Shown here one piece after another: positions 13,064 through 23,653 of a stretch of 64,000 bases of DNA. The position numbers were made by a program, and so were the translations under genes. The notes below the pieces were generated by a model that was not told where the DNA came from, did not search any database, and saw only the letters and a list, made by a program, of their open reading frames with translations. Position 1 is the stretch's first letter. Each line of letters opens with the position of its first letter. The stretch is from Plantago ovata (lineage: Eukaryota; Streptophyta; Magnoliopsida; Lamiales; Plantaginaceae). Location: NCBI GenBank assembly GCA_028274465.1, contig CM051455.1, positions 103,538,942 through 103,602,941 of the forward strand, given 5' to 3'.

Positions 13064-14217
13064 TGTTGGTGTTAAAATATGTCCAGTCCGCATGTACGAA
13101 CTGGAGCGGTCTAAGAGCGCGACGAGGCATCAAGGGTCGTCCCTCAAAGGGCGTGGCCGCACCCAAGTATGTGACTTGAGTGTGTCTCAACCAACATATG
13201 GTCCGACCATCACTGTGAGGCCGACCCTCAAAATATGCTCACTACAAGGACAATGCAGCTATGGGGCTCGAGGAGCATCTCTAGGGCTCGAGGAGTACCT
13301 TACGTCAAGATGACACCCTCCAAAAGAGACTAGGCAGAGCACCACTCGGACTATGGGACATGAGGAAGGCACGAGGACCCAGGCCGACCACCCCTGGTCG
13401 GTCCTTGGGGGGCCCGCCTTCTAGAATCTTCCATAACACCCGAAAAGTCAATAATGCCCTCCTACCCCTAGTCAAGGTGTTTGGGTCAAAGCCCATGGAC
13501 ATCCTTAATGATCTTGGGAACCTGATCGAAAGGTCATTCCTAGCCCTACTGATCGAGCCAAGACACTCTCCTCGTGACGCTACACGAGATGCCTCCCAGA
13601 AGAAGCAATCGAATTGCTAATGCAGCACCTAGAAACCCTCCTCGCCCAAGGGGCCGTCCCCCTTTAAATGGCCGAGGAGGAGGAAGAGTAGCTGCTTCAT
13701 GGGCACCTAGAAATAACAATCTTGAGAGAATCAAGTTATGATGGAGGGGCATTCACCAATGCCACGGCTCCCAAGAAGAAATATGGGGAGAAAATAATCC
13801 CCAAGGCTTCCCAGCTGGAAGTGCTTATGGAGCATTAAAGTCACAAACAATGTCGCGCCAAGAGGACATCCTCCTCATGTATCTGTGAACCATCCTCATG
13901 TAGCAGTGAATCCTCCTCAGCCAGCCGCATTGAACTTCACCCTTCCTAACAGACGAGTAGTCCGACCATCAGAATTTGGGATGGGCGAAGCTCAATACGG
14001 CTTGTTCCTTCTCACTTTGCAAGGATACATAGGAGATAATGAGGTTGCTAGGGTCGAGGCAGAACTCCAAGCCCGAGGAGTACAACAAGCCCAAATACAG
14101 GAGCAACCTCGTGATAATTTTTTTGCGCCTCGTCAATCCTTGCCAAGAGCACCTCTAGTTCAAGATGAAGCACACTCAAGAGCCAATACAAGGCGGATCC
14201 AATCTAGGTTAGGACCA
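13064..14217 (+). mobile_element. A1: Ty3/gypsy Tat-lineage fragment (5' end and gag start)
   Basis: The fragment starts at a sharp break in satellite copy 5 with TGTTGG and is much richer in GC than its surroundings. About 525 bp of LTR-like sequence lead directly into a gag start at 13589. No TGGCGCC primer-binding site lies between, so the LTR end and PBS seem deleted. The gag region repeats a segment also present in A2 (13929-14217 against about 21108-21417, same orientation), so A1 and A2 are separate copies of one family. It is cut at 14217 by the reverse LTR of element G. Confidence 0.75.
13589..14217 (+). pseudogene. gag: gag N-terminus, Tat-lineage (A1), broken
   Basis: The start at 13589 opens a basic, Pro/Arg-rich leader with PRPRGRPP, matching the start of the A2 gag (ARPRGRPP). 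The frame is lost after about 50 codons. The related downstream segment, with NRRVVRPSEFGMGEAQYGLF, is open from about 13885 to 14217 in a different frame, so at least one frameshift is present. This is the part of Gag before the capsid-like domain. G interrupts it at 14218. It cannot yield a functional protein. Confidence 0.75.
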
Positions 14218-15486
14218 TGATGAACACGGATTTGTCGGTTCCGAATTCAGTCAAATAATATTTGTTATTTATCCAAAGGCAATCCACAACTACAACGAAA
14301 ACCGTAGTGTAGCAGTAGAATGACTCGAGTGTCGTTCTCTCAGGACTATGACTAGCTTTATCTATTTAACAAGAGAATATAAACAGCAGACGTAATAGCA
14401 AAGGGTTTTTCTAGCAGATAATGGAGATTGGTGATAGTATGATCCTTCAAAGCATAACGGGTCGATAATCATGCAAAAATTCCTCGGTCTTGCATGGAGA
14501 TCTTTGATCAATCTAATGTCCTGTTGCAATTATTAATCACTACGAAGATAATGGGTCTGACAAGTCAATCACTATTGTCCTATTGTGTTCCGTAATTATT
14601 CAACACTACGAAGATAAACTCGCGTATAGGTCGACGAGGGTCCAATTGTGCATAATAATTAATACAACATACGAGAATTTAGGCTGAGCCTGATCAACGA
14701 AATAAAGCAATAACACGGAGTATAATGCGCGATATAGCCATTAGCATGATTATCTTCCCTTCGCTAAGAATTCACATACTACCACCAACGATAAGTTTAG
14801 CTACTCATAATAGGCATGCAATCAACAGAAATCATAGAAGAAAACATGTTGAAAGATAAATAAAAATAAGTAGAATAAACTGTAAGATACAATGTTTCCG
14901 AAGGTTGTCAATCTCCGAAGAATTGCGATCCTACAAGCTCCAAACTGCTATGAAAAAGTGTTCCCTAAGCTACGAACCCCCAGAACAGGCTCTGGGAAGT
15001 TCCTACCTAAAACTACAGAGAAAGGTGAGAAAGTAGGTCTGGAAAAGTATGATTTTCGGAGAAAACTGAGCAATTATATAGGCCTCGAATAAGTGCGGGG
15101 CGGTTCGCCCGGTGTGGGGCGGTTCGCCCCAGAGACTTTTTCGCGGAATTCCGCGTTTTCGACGCGCTTTTGGATTTCTTCCCCTTTTCGGACTCGTTTT
15201 CTGACTTCTAGTGGCCTTCTAACCTCCAGATTCGACCCCTAGACTCCAAATCCTATCCGGAAACCTTCAGATACTCCAAATAGGCTTCTGGAACACCAAT
15301 TCCTTGTCAACTTCAATATAATTGCCCGAAAATCCTTGATTTTCAACCAAAACCTGTAAAATAAAATCTAAAGGGAAACGTGACACTATTCTAATAAAAT
15401 GCACTAAAATATAGCTAAATTAACATAGAGGATAGCTAAAATAGGTGAAAAAGACTCAAATGAAAGTGTAAAATACACATTCATCA
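14218..15486 (-). repeat. LTR of G (3' LTR, reverse)
   Basis: A 1269-bp LTR bounded by TGATGAA and TTCATCA, the terminal inverted ends shared by B, C, D, F and I. The GC palindrome module is at 15093-15131 (GGCGGTTCGCC type, as in D), next to a TATA-like ATTATATAGGCC tract on the plus strand. Confidence 0.9.
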
Positions 15487-16676
15487 AACTCCCCAAACCG
15501 AACCTTTGCTTGTCCTCAAGCAACTAAGCTAGACTCTAATGCAAAAAACATGCAAGACACAAAATGGAGTCTCATGCCAAATAAAATGAACTAATCTACT
15601 GAATCTACCAAAAAACATATGAACAAAAACCATATAAATCAAAGCATGAATATAGGTTGAAGAATACCTCGATTGACTTATACACATCCACATAAGCACT
15701 TATGTCAAGACAAGATAGTCTCTCGTAACATTCTCTACCTGGACCTAGTCAGTGACGACGTAATGAAGCATGCTAAGATACGAATGGTTGCCCCGTGCCT
15801 ATGAAACTGAGGACTTACTGTTGTTCCACCATGTTAAGACTTTTCCTCAAAAGAGGTCGAACCAGTACTGGCTCTCATCAAACGAAGGAGGGTTCCCTAT
15901 AAAAGATAACACTCCCCTATTCTACCCATCTCTCAAGTAAAGTCTTAAGCTATTCACCACTTCCTGAATGGCAGGACGAGGGTGGTCTAGAACAGATGAC
16001 ACTCAAGACAAAAAGATAAAAAATAAAAAATAGAAAATCACAACATGATTACGAACATTACAAGAAATGGAAAAGACACAATACTTTGCTAAACTGCTAT
16101 TTGGCTTTTTTTTTGGACCCTTCTTTGCTTTTTTGGGGTCTTTCTTTTTTTTCTTTTTTTCTTTCCAGATTCTCTTTTTTCTTTTCCTTCTCTCTTTTTT
16201 TTCTGGAATTTTTCTTTCTTTTTTTTCGATTTTTTTAGCCAGCAGTAGCATAACAAAAAGAGAAACAAAAATGACCCACACGACTTCCCCAAACCTATTC
16301 GAAAGAATAGGTTGGAGTACAAAATTTACGGAAAAGAAAAACAAACTCACGATACGAAATGAAAAACGAAAACAAGTCTAATGATGGTGTAACCCCCTCC
16401 CCAAACCTATTCGGAAGAATAGGTTATAAACAAAGGATCACACAACCTCACACTACCTCCTTCCTAGGCATTTAGCAATCTCAAAGCATGGTGAAGACTT
16501 GTTGCCTCTTAGGTACATAATTACTCGGGAAAACAACCATAAGACCCTAACATGCATCATCCTATTATAAAGGCCTTCGTGAACCGCAGTAGAGAAAACA
16601 CCACTAAGTGATGTCGAGACTACCAAGCTTAACTAAGTGCAATACATAAATGTGACAAGCCAAGCGAGAAAAACCT
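15487..16676 (-). promoter_or_regulatory. Non-coding 3' region and PPT of G
   Basis: The minus-strand PPT is 15487-15504 (AACTCCCCAAACCGAACC on the plus strand). The conserved non-coding block is at 15711-15995, a long pyrimidine tract (plus strand) at 16086-16245, and paired AACCTATTC hairpins at 16292-16313 and 16404-16425. No protein-coding frame is supported: open frames through the tract are low-complexity Lys or Phe runs. Confidence 0.8.
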
Positions 16677-18315
16677 TGTTAGGAAACTTGTAATTTTGAT
16701 GAGCAATTAACCATGCTAAATTAAGGAAAGTCCAGTAACTAGTACTCTTAAGGTCCATAGGAATTTAGAATTTTAAGGACATTGTAAAAGAGGAACGTTT
16801 GCTGAAGACTTAGTTAGGTGCTAGATAAGTTATTTCTTTTGCGTATGATGTATTTTATTTTCTGAAAAGAAAATAACTTATTGATGCTGAAGCTTATGAT
16901 GTATCTTATTTTCTGAAAAGAAAATAACCTATTGAAGCATTTGCTGAAGATATACTTTGTTTATTACAAACAAATTATTGAAGCAAATAGAAACCGCTCA
17001 GAATCTTGAAGACTTTTGAAGATCTGAAGACTTGAAGAATTGAAGATCTAAAGACTAGAAGATTGCTGAAGACTGGTATCTACAAGGCACGTGTTGCTCA
17101 GAAAGTGGAAAATTCAGCAACAGCATTGCATAAGTGAAAATCTGAAAGACAGAGTAGGTTGTGCTTGCTGAAACTGAGACTAACCACTTGCTGATGGAAC
17201 ATATGTGACCTCTTGCTGAATGTACGTGAATTTGCGCTCCAATGTTACTGTTTGAATTCTATTCAAATGTGCATTTAATGCAAAGCTTACACGCGAAGGA
17301 CATGAAGACTAGAAGACAAACAAAGATGCTGCTGAAAGTACAAAAGCAAGATAGTGACATGTTAAGGAACAAAAGCCTTAGGATTTGAAATTCAAACGGC
17401 TCCTTACTTGCACTATAAATAGAGGTCATCCGGCAAAGAGTTGAAGTGTGTCAACAACGTGATCAAACTCTCACTTGTGCTTAAAACTCACAAACCTTCA
17501 AACACTCTTACTGCCATTGATCCGTTCCAAGACTTAAAGCTTGAAAAAGCTACTTGTGAAGAAGTAGAACAAACTCGGCTAAGAAATTAGTTAAGTGTTC
17601 TTTCTTTCGAACAAGAACAAGTCTTGACACCAGAAACAATCAAACTTGTTTACTGCAAAGTATTCCAAGTTGTGTTTCTTAGATTACTTGTTGTAACTGA
17701 ATAAGTTATAATTAAGTTATCTCACCCCAAAACTCTCTAACTGAAAATACACCCTTTCAGGCGTGATATTCAGGGGGAACTTAATCGAGCATAGTTTTGC
17801 TGATTAAAAGTACCAAGTTTGGTGGAGAACAAGGTTGAGTTCTCTAGTTTAGGTTGGAGACAAAGCAAGTGTGCTTTGGTTTCTGTTGAATCGCTTTAGA
17901 TAGGAGATTGTAAGGAACCTCAATCATATCTTAGTGGATTCAGTCCTAGAAAGGACAAAGTGGATTAGTTGAGAGATTACGCCACTCTCAGATACCACTA
18001 TAAAAGTGTTTGTGTGATTTACTTACTGTATTTAGCTTTCAGCAAATCATATCTGTTTGTACACAGTCACTCACTTCACTTGCTGAAACCTTTACTTACT
18101 GAAAGAGCACTTATTGTATCAAAGACTTCCGCTCTCTGATTTTAAGTATCAGCAAACCAAGCTATTGCTTACGCTTGCTGAGAAAGTTAAGTATCAGCAA
18201 ACTCATTACTGAAAAGTAATAAGTACTTGCTGAGAAAGTTTTAAACGACAAAAGTTTGAAAAGACTATTCACCCCCCCCCCTCTAGTCTTTTCTTGTTGT
18301 TTAAAGGGACCAACA
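16677..18315 (+). repeat. 5' LTR of H
   Basis: A 1639-bp LTR that starts TGTTAGG at a break in element G and ends GGGACCAACA before the PBS. A run of C at 18271-18280 sits near the end. A TATA-like CACTATAAATAG tract occurs near 17408-17421. The word GCTGAA recurs through this LTR and through the gag that follows. Confidence 0.85.
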
Positions 18316-18317
18316 AG

Positions 18318-18330
18318 TGGTATCAGAGCA
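18318..18330 (+). promoter_or_regulatory. Primer-binding site of H (initiator tRNA-Met)
   Basis: TGGTATCAGAGCA is complementary to the 3' end of plant initiator tRNA-Met, the usual primer of Ty1/copia elements. It is separated from the LTR by AG. Confidence 0.92.
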
Positions 18331-18425
18331 GGAGGTTCTTTAACCTTGCACTGAACCTAGATCCCCTTAGGTGCTTTCCGTAAATCACTCTCACTTGATC
18401 AGTTTGGTAGTGCTTTGCTGACAGG

Positions 18426-20513
18426 ATGTCTTTAGGAGATGCTCCCTTGCTGAAGCTGGAAAATTACGAGAAATGGCGAAACAACATGATGCTACATCTT
18501 GAGGCCATTAGTGATGAGATGGTCACCGTCATTAATGATGGACCTATCAAATCACTAAGATTGAAAGGAGTTTTCCTCACAAGACCACTGAAGCTGGAAG
18601 GAAACTATCCTAGGCGAACCATCAGATACGGTTGTGCCAAAACCAAGAGAGGAATGGACTTCTGACGAAGCTAAGAGATTCCGTCTTGATGGCCAAGCAA
18701 GAAATATCATCATTCGATCAACTCCGGATACCATACAGTGCAAACTGTGGGGTGCTAAGACTGCAAAGGAGGCTTGGAAAATGGTTCAAGATCTTTGTGC
18801 TGGATCTGACAAGACCAAGGAAAACAAACTTGAAGTACTTAAATAAAGTTTCAAAACTTTAAGCAAGGTACAAACGAGTCACTGGAAGACTTGGATTTCA
18901 GATTCACAACTCTTGTTAGTGAAATGGCAGCATTGGGTGTTGGAAACCTTTACTCAGATTCTGAGAAAGTGAAAACTATCATCAGAAGTCTGAATCAAGA
19001 ATGGATCCACACTCAGAATTTCTATTTAATCAAGGAATGCCAGACATTACACCAACAGAGTTGTTCTCTCATCTTGCTACTGTCAATTATGAGACAAAGC
19101 AAAGAGAAAATGTGTTTGCTGAAAAATCGCAAAACATTGCTCTTGCTGCAAAGCCGTCATCTTCTGAAAAGAAGAATGATAAAGAGCCTGCTGATGAAAT
19201 GCTTTAGTTGTTAAAAACATGAAGAAATTCATCAGTAAGGAACTTGAAAGGCGAAAAGCAAAAGAGAAGCTGAAAAAGCATCTTGGTAACAACTACCATA
19301 AGTACAAGAATGATACTAGCTCGCTGAACAAGCAAGCTCAGCAAGCTACTTCATCAGAAGAACCAGCAGTTGGAAATGATCTATGTTTTTACTGCAAAAA
19401 GCCTGGACACTTCAAAGCTAATTGCCCTTTGCTGAAAGGCAAATCTGCTGAAAAGAAGAAGAAGTTCAAAAGAGCTTTTATTGCTGAAGAAAAGAAGAAG
19501 CTTCAAGCAAAAATCGATGCATTGTGCATTGATACTAGCTCCGAAGACAGTGAGGATGAAAGTTCAGACACCGACGATGAAGAAGCCACTCTAGACGTGG
19601 AGATTGGCAAAGAAGTTTGTGGAATAGCTATGGAAGCTTATCCAGATGTGTCGAACTACGAATTCTGCCTCATGGCCGGTCAGGTAAACAACCCTACCTC
19701 TGACTCAGACTCAGAAAGTGAAGACGAGATTGACCTTGACAAGATTCAAGGAGAAATCGAAAGATTTGAGAAAACTCTCAGCAAACAGCAAGAGAAACTA
19801 CAACTTGCTGAAACTCTGACCAAGCAAACTACTGAAAAGTACGTCTTGCTGAAGGAAGAGACAGAAGAAAAGGATGCTGAAATAAGGCGTCTTAAGAAGT
19901 TGATTGCTGAGGCTGCAGAGAAAAATTCTCAAATGGCATTAGAATTGGAAGAGTATCAGTCCTCAATTCTAAAGTTACTTGCTGAAATCCAAGAAATGAA
20001 AAAGATGAAAATCAATTTCAAATCCTACTGGAAGCAAGTAATACGCTGACTGAACTAAACTCTTATTTGAGAGATCCATCTCAGAAAGAAGGTTTAGGAG
20101 CAACGTGTGAAGGTGATAACGTAGAAATCTTGAGAAAGATAAATCACCTATCTCCTTTGTACGTGCTACTGATAGTAGTCACCAGAATCTATCAGTTTGG
20201 TCAAACTAAGGTTGCTGAAACATGCAATCAAGTACCTATGACCATAAAGCCCGCTGTTGCTACTCAAAGTAACAAGACTTTAAAAGGAAAACAGGTTGCT
20301 GAGAAGCAAACTGGAAAGAAGAAGAATGCTGTGAAGCATTCCGCCAAACAAGTTGCTGAAAAGCAAGTTGTTAAGTCTAAAGGCAAGATTACTAAAAGTA
20401 ATCAGAAGTCCTTTGCTGACAAACTGAATCAAGTAAGGTTGCTGAGGCAAAAGCGAGCATTCTCCAAAAGTGGACTAGGTTTCAAAAACCAAGCAAAGTC
20501 AACTTTTTCCTGA
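18426..20513 (+). pseudogene. gag: gag of copia element H, multiply frameshifted
   Basis: The start at 18426 opens a typical copia Gag beginning (LENYEKWRNNMMLHLE). The frame shifts near 18550, again near 18845 and near 19010, and a stop occurs at 19205-19207. The longest intact piece (19219-20046, 276 codons) carries a CX2CX4HX4C zinc knuckle (CFYCKKPGHFKANC at 19384-19425), an acidic Ser/Asp/Glu stretch, and a heptad-rich coiled coil toward its end. A Lys-rich frame continues at 20067-20510. Gag would package element RNA in cytoplasmic particles; this copy is dead. The extra coiled-coil length fits SIRE-type Gag. Confidence 0.85.
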
Positions 20514-20589
20514 GTATAAGCAAAGTCAGCAAAGATACTTCAAAGAGATGAAGAAAATCAAGCCTAAGAGTTCTGAAAAGACTCTCAAT

Positions 20590-20689
20590 NNNNNNNNNNN
20601 NNNNNNNNNNNNNNNNNNNNNNNNNNNNNNNNNNNNNNNNNNNNNNNNNNNNNNNNNNNNNNNNNNNNNNNNNNNNNNNNNNNNNNNNN
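20590..20689. other. Assembly gap (100 N)
   Basis: Exactly 100 undetermined bases, the usual placeholder for a gap of unknown length. The rest of H, the rest of G and nearly all of the 5' LTR of A2 are missing here. The order and orientation of the two flanks therefore rest on scaffolding. Confidence 0.98.
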
Positions 20690-20713
20690 AAGCACTAATT
20701 ACCTATTAACATT

Positions 20714-20731
20714 TGGCGCCGTATATGGGAA
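20714..20731 (+). promoter_or_regulatory. Primer-binding site of A2 (tRNA-Asp type, degraded)
   Basis: TGGCGCCGTATATGGGAA lies 2 bp after the LTR end (TTAACA). Its first nine bases match the tRNA-Asp complement TGGCGCCGTTGCCGGGGA used by the other Ty3/gypsy elements here; the rest has drifted. Confidence 0.7.
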
Positions 20732-20774
20732 GCGATCAAAAGGTTACCCTCGCCCTACTAGCGCGGTCCGAAGG

Positions 20775-22271
20775 ATGGTTAATCCTAGAAGAAGTACCCC
20801 CCTCTCGACCGCTATCGCCGGACCCCCACCTGCTCGTCCACGGGGCCGTCCCCCGTTGGGTGGCAGAGGAAGAGGAAGAGGGCGAGGCAATGGTGGTAGG
20901 GCAGTTAGAAATGATAATGTCGATGATTACTCGTACGACGAATTGCTTGATGGAGCACCGGCGAGCGTCACTGCTCCCGAGGAAGGAGTTGCCGAAAATG
21001 CGCCTCAAGGGATTCCCCTTCGGATCCGATTTTGGCGCATTAAGGAATTCCGCTCAATCGGTCCCAAGGCAAACTCATCCGGTCCCAAGGCAAGACCAAC
21101 CAGCAGCAATGAACTTTACTCTTCCCAATGGACGAGTAGTCCGTCCCACGGACATTGGCTTCACGGAGGCGCAATACAGATTGTTCCTCCTGACAATCCA
21201 AGGATGCCTAGGGGAAAATGAGGCAACAAGAGTAGAGGAGGAAATAAGGGCCCAAAGGCAACCCCAAGTGCAAGAACCCGCACCCATTCTAGCAAGAGCA
21301 CATCCCGCTCAAGATGAAGCTCAATCTCGAGCGAGTCCTAGGCCGATCCACGCAAGGTTGGGACCTCAAGACGTACAATCAAGGCTAGGGCCCCAAAATG
21401 CGTTCAATCAAGATTAGGTCACCAAGGAGCCCCGGGAGACTTGAGAGAAATCATCGACCGAAGGGTAAGGGCCTCACAAGGACCCAATAACCCACATCTC
21501 CCGGACCATCTTCAAGTTCCCCCGGACCAACTCCAATTACAATTCATCAATCCGCCAACTCTTCCAAATCAGACCACTCCTCAGAACCGTCCGGAAGCAA
21601 TGGCAGAAAATAATGGTGCGAGGACAGTGGCACAAGTCACTCCAATGTTAGGCTTCGACCCCATGACCGGGAGAAGGCTAAACCTTGAAGAGCTGAATGC
21701 CCAAAGGAAAGTCATTGAAGCGCAAATAGATGCGTTGAAAACAAGCGTCCAAGAGCAAGAAAAATATATGGAGCCAAGCGCGCTATGTGACGCAATAAGA
21801 ACTCATGTGGTGAAAACCGATAGAGGATTCCCAACTATGGAAAATTATGATGGTACTAGTTGTCCGAAGAACCAGCTTGTAAGGTTTGGCACAAAAATGG
21901 AAGCCCATGGGCATGATCCCAACACCAAGGCATTGATCTTCCCCTCGACACTTTGCGGAGAGGCAATGGTTTGGTGGTCTAACTTAGACAACGGTTCCAT
22001 CACATCCTACAAAGAACTCACAGCTCAATTCATAAAGAGATTTGAGAAAGTGATGCGGAAGAAAAGGGGAGTCAAGTACTTAGCCGAAATCGTTCAAAGG
22101 CCTTCGGAGGACTTGAGGGAATTCTTGACAAGGTTCCATGAAGCGGCATACCAAGTGGAAAATCACGGAGCCAAAGAGCGAAAGGAATACTTCTATGGAA
22201 ATACCACCAACGAGAAGCTTCGGGACGAACTCGCAAGGTCCCATGTGGAAACTGAGAAAGACCTAGAGCAA
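20775..22271 (+). pseudogene. gag: gag of A2, first part (Tat lineage)
   Basis: The start at 20775 opens a basic Pro/Gly/Arg-rich leader (PRPRGRPPLGGRGRGRGRGN). The frame moves near 21080-21108 to the segment with NGRVVRPTDIGFTEAQYRLF, and back near 21415-21441. The last 277 codons (21441-22271) hold the Retrotrans_gag domain, with MENYDGTSCPKNQL, the FPSTLCGEAMVWW core and ELTAQFIKRF. Element B inserts right after codon Glu-Gln at 22271. Capsid role is assigned by family. At least two frameshifts make it non-functional. Confidence 0.88.
22267..22271. repeat. Target-site duplication of B (left)
   Basis: AGCAA, repeated exactly at 28496-28500 on the other side of element B. Confidence 0.95.
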
Positions 22272-23508
22272 TGATGAATGTGTATTTTACACTTTCATTC
22301 GAGTCTTTTTCACCTATTTATCCTCTTTGTTAATTTAGCTATACTTTAGTGCATTTTATTAGAATAGTGTCACGTTTCCCTTTATTCTTTATTTTACAGG
22401 TTTTGGTTTAGAAACGAGGATTTCTGGGCAAATATATTGAAGTAGACAAGGAATTGGTGTTCCAGAAGCCTAATTGGAGTATCTGAAGGTTTACGGATAC
22501 GATTTGAAGTCTAGGGGTCGAATCTGGAGGTTAGAAGGCCACTAGAAGTCAGAAACCGAGTCCGAAAAGGGGAAGAAATCCAAAAACTCGTCGAAAACGC
22601 GTTTTAGGACGAAAAAACCTCCCGGGCGAATCGCCCGGGATGTGTGGCGAATCGCCCCACACCAGGCGAGTCGCCCGGTGTGTGGGGCCCTTCGCCCCAC
22701 ACAATTCGTAGCCTATATATAGTTGCTCAGTTTTTCTCCGATTTTCATACTTTTCCAGACCTTTTCTCTCACCTTTCTCTGTAGTTTTAGGTAGGAACTT
22801 CCCAGAGCCTGTTCTGGGGGTTCATAGCTTAGGAGATACTTTTTCATAGCAGTTTGGAGCTTGTAAGATCGCGATTCTTCGGAGACTGACAACCTTCGGT
22901 AACATTGTATCTTACAATTTTTCTACTTATTTTTATATATCTTTCAACATGTTTTCTTCTATGATTTCTGTTGATTTCATGACAACTATGAGTAGCTAAA
23001 CTTCTCGTTGGTGATAGTATGTGAAATCTTAGCGAAGGGTTAATTATTATGCTAATGGCTATATCGCGCATTATACTTCGTGTTATTGCTTTATTTCTTT
23101 GATCTATCTTCGTACTGTTGATTAATTATTGCACACAATTGGAAAATTCATTGGCCTTTGACCTATCTAAATCTATTACTTCGTAGTGTTTGATAATTAC
23201 AACAGGACAATTCATTGATCAAAGATCTCCATGCAAAACCGGGGAATTTATGCATGATTGTTAACCCGTTATGCTTTGAAGGACCATACTATCACCAATC
23301 TCCATTATCTGTTAAGAAAAACCTTTGCTAAATCGTCTACTGTTTTATATTCTAAATTAGATTAGATAAAAGTAGTTATAGTCCTTAGAGATCGACACTC
23401 AAGGTTATTCTACTGCTATACTACGGTTTTCGTTGTAGTTGTGAATTGCCTGTGGCTAAATAATAAATTTATTTGATTAATCGGGACCCGACAATCCCAC
23501 GATCATCA
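22272..23508 (+). repeat. 5' LTR of B
   Basis: A 1237-bp LTR, TGATGAA...CGATCATCA. The GC palindrome module is at 22621-22702, about 10 bp before a CTATATATAG TATA box at 22712-22721. U5 ends just before a 2-bp spacer and the PBS. Confidence 0.93.
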
Positions 23509-23511
23509 AAT

Positions 23512-23529
23512 TGGCGTCGTTGTCGGGGA
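23512..23529 (+). promoter_or_regulatory. Primer-binding site of B (tRNA-Asp type)
   Basis: TGGCGTCGTTGTCGGGGA has two C-to-T changes from the perfect tRNA-Asp complement seen in D (35986-36003), consistent with decay at methylated C. Confidence 0.85.
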
Positions 23530-23653
23530 CTATACTCCTTTTTTCTATTTAATTTGTTTATATTTTCAGCATTCAATTCCTAGTTCTAGTAGTTTTAGTT
23601 TTCCTTTTTAAATCTCTCTCTGATACTGCTTTCCGAGTTTGTTACAGATAGTG

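Larger units (their letters stand above)
14218..16676 (-). mobile_element. G: reverse RT-less Athila-group element, 3' part
   Basis: Read on the minus strand, this is a 3' LTR (14218-15486) preceded by a purine-rich PPT and about 1.2 kb of the non-coding 3' region seen in B, D, E and F. At 16676 it is interrupted by element H; the same sequence in F continues without a break (compare around 62268). The rest of G would lie beyond H and the assembly gap and is not in the window. The expected target duplicate would be GACCA (14213-14217), which cannot be checked. Confidence 0.85.
16677..20589 (+). mobile_element. H: SIRE/Maximus-like Ty1/copia element, 5' part
   Basis: A long LTR (16677-18315) with TGTT...AACA ends is followed after 2 bp by a TGGTATCAGAGCA primer-binding site for initiator tRNA-Met, then by a decayed gag. 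LTR length above 1.5 kb and a large Gag with one zinc knuckle and a coiled-coil tail suggest the SIRE/Maximus lineage. Pol is not visible because the sequence enters a 100-N gap at 20590. H sits in the 3' region of G; the expected target duplicate AACCT (16672-16676) cannot be confirmed on the right. Confidence 0.85.

Noticed and set aside
16003..16381. Lys-rich and Phe-rich frames on both strands in the purine tracts of B, D, F and G
   Set aside because: Low-complexity translation of A/G runs; length varies freely and frames are not conserved.
13064..22271. A1 and A2 considered as two halves of one Tat element
   Set aside because: The same gag segment is present in both (13929-14217 and about 21108-21417) in the same orientation, and A2 has its own PBS and gag start.
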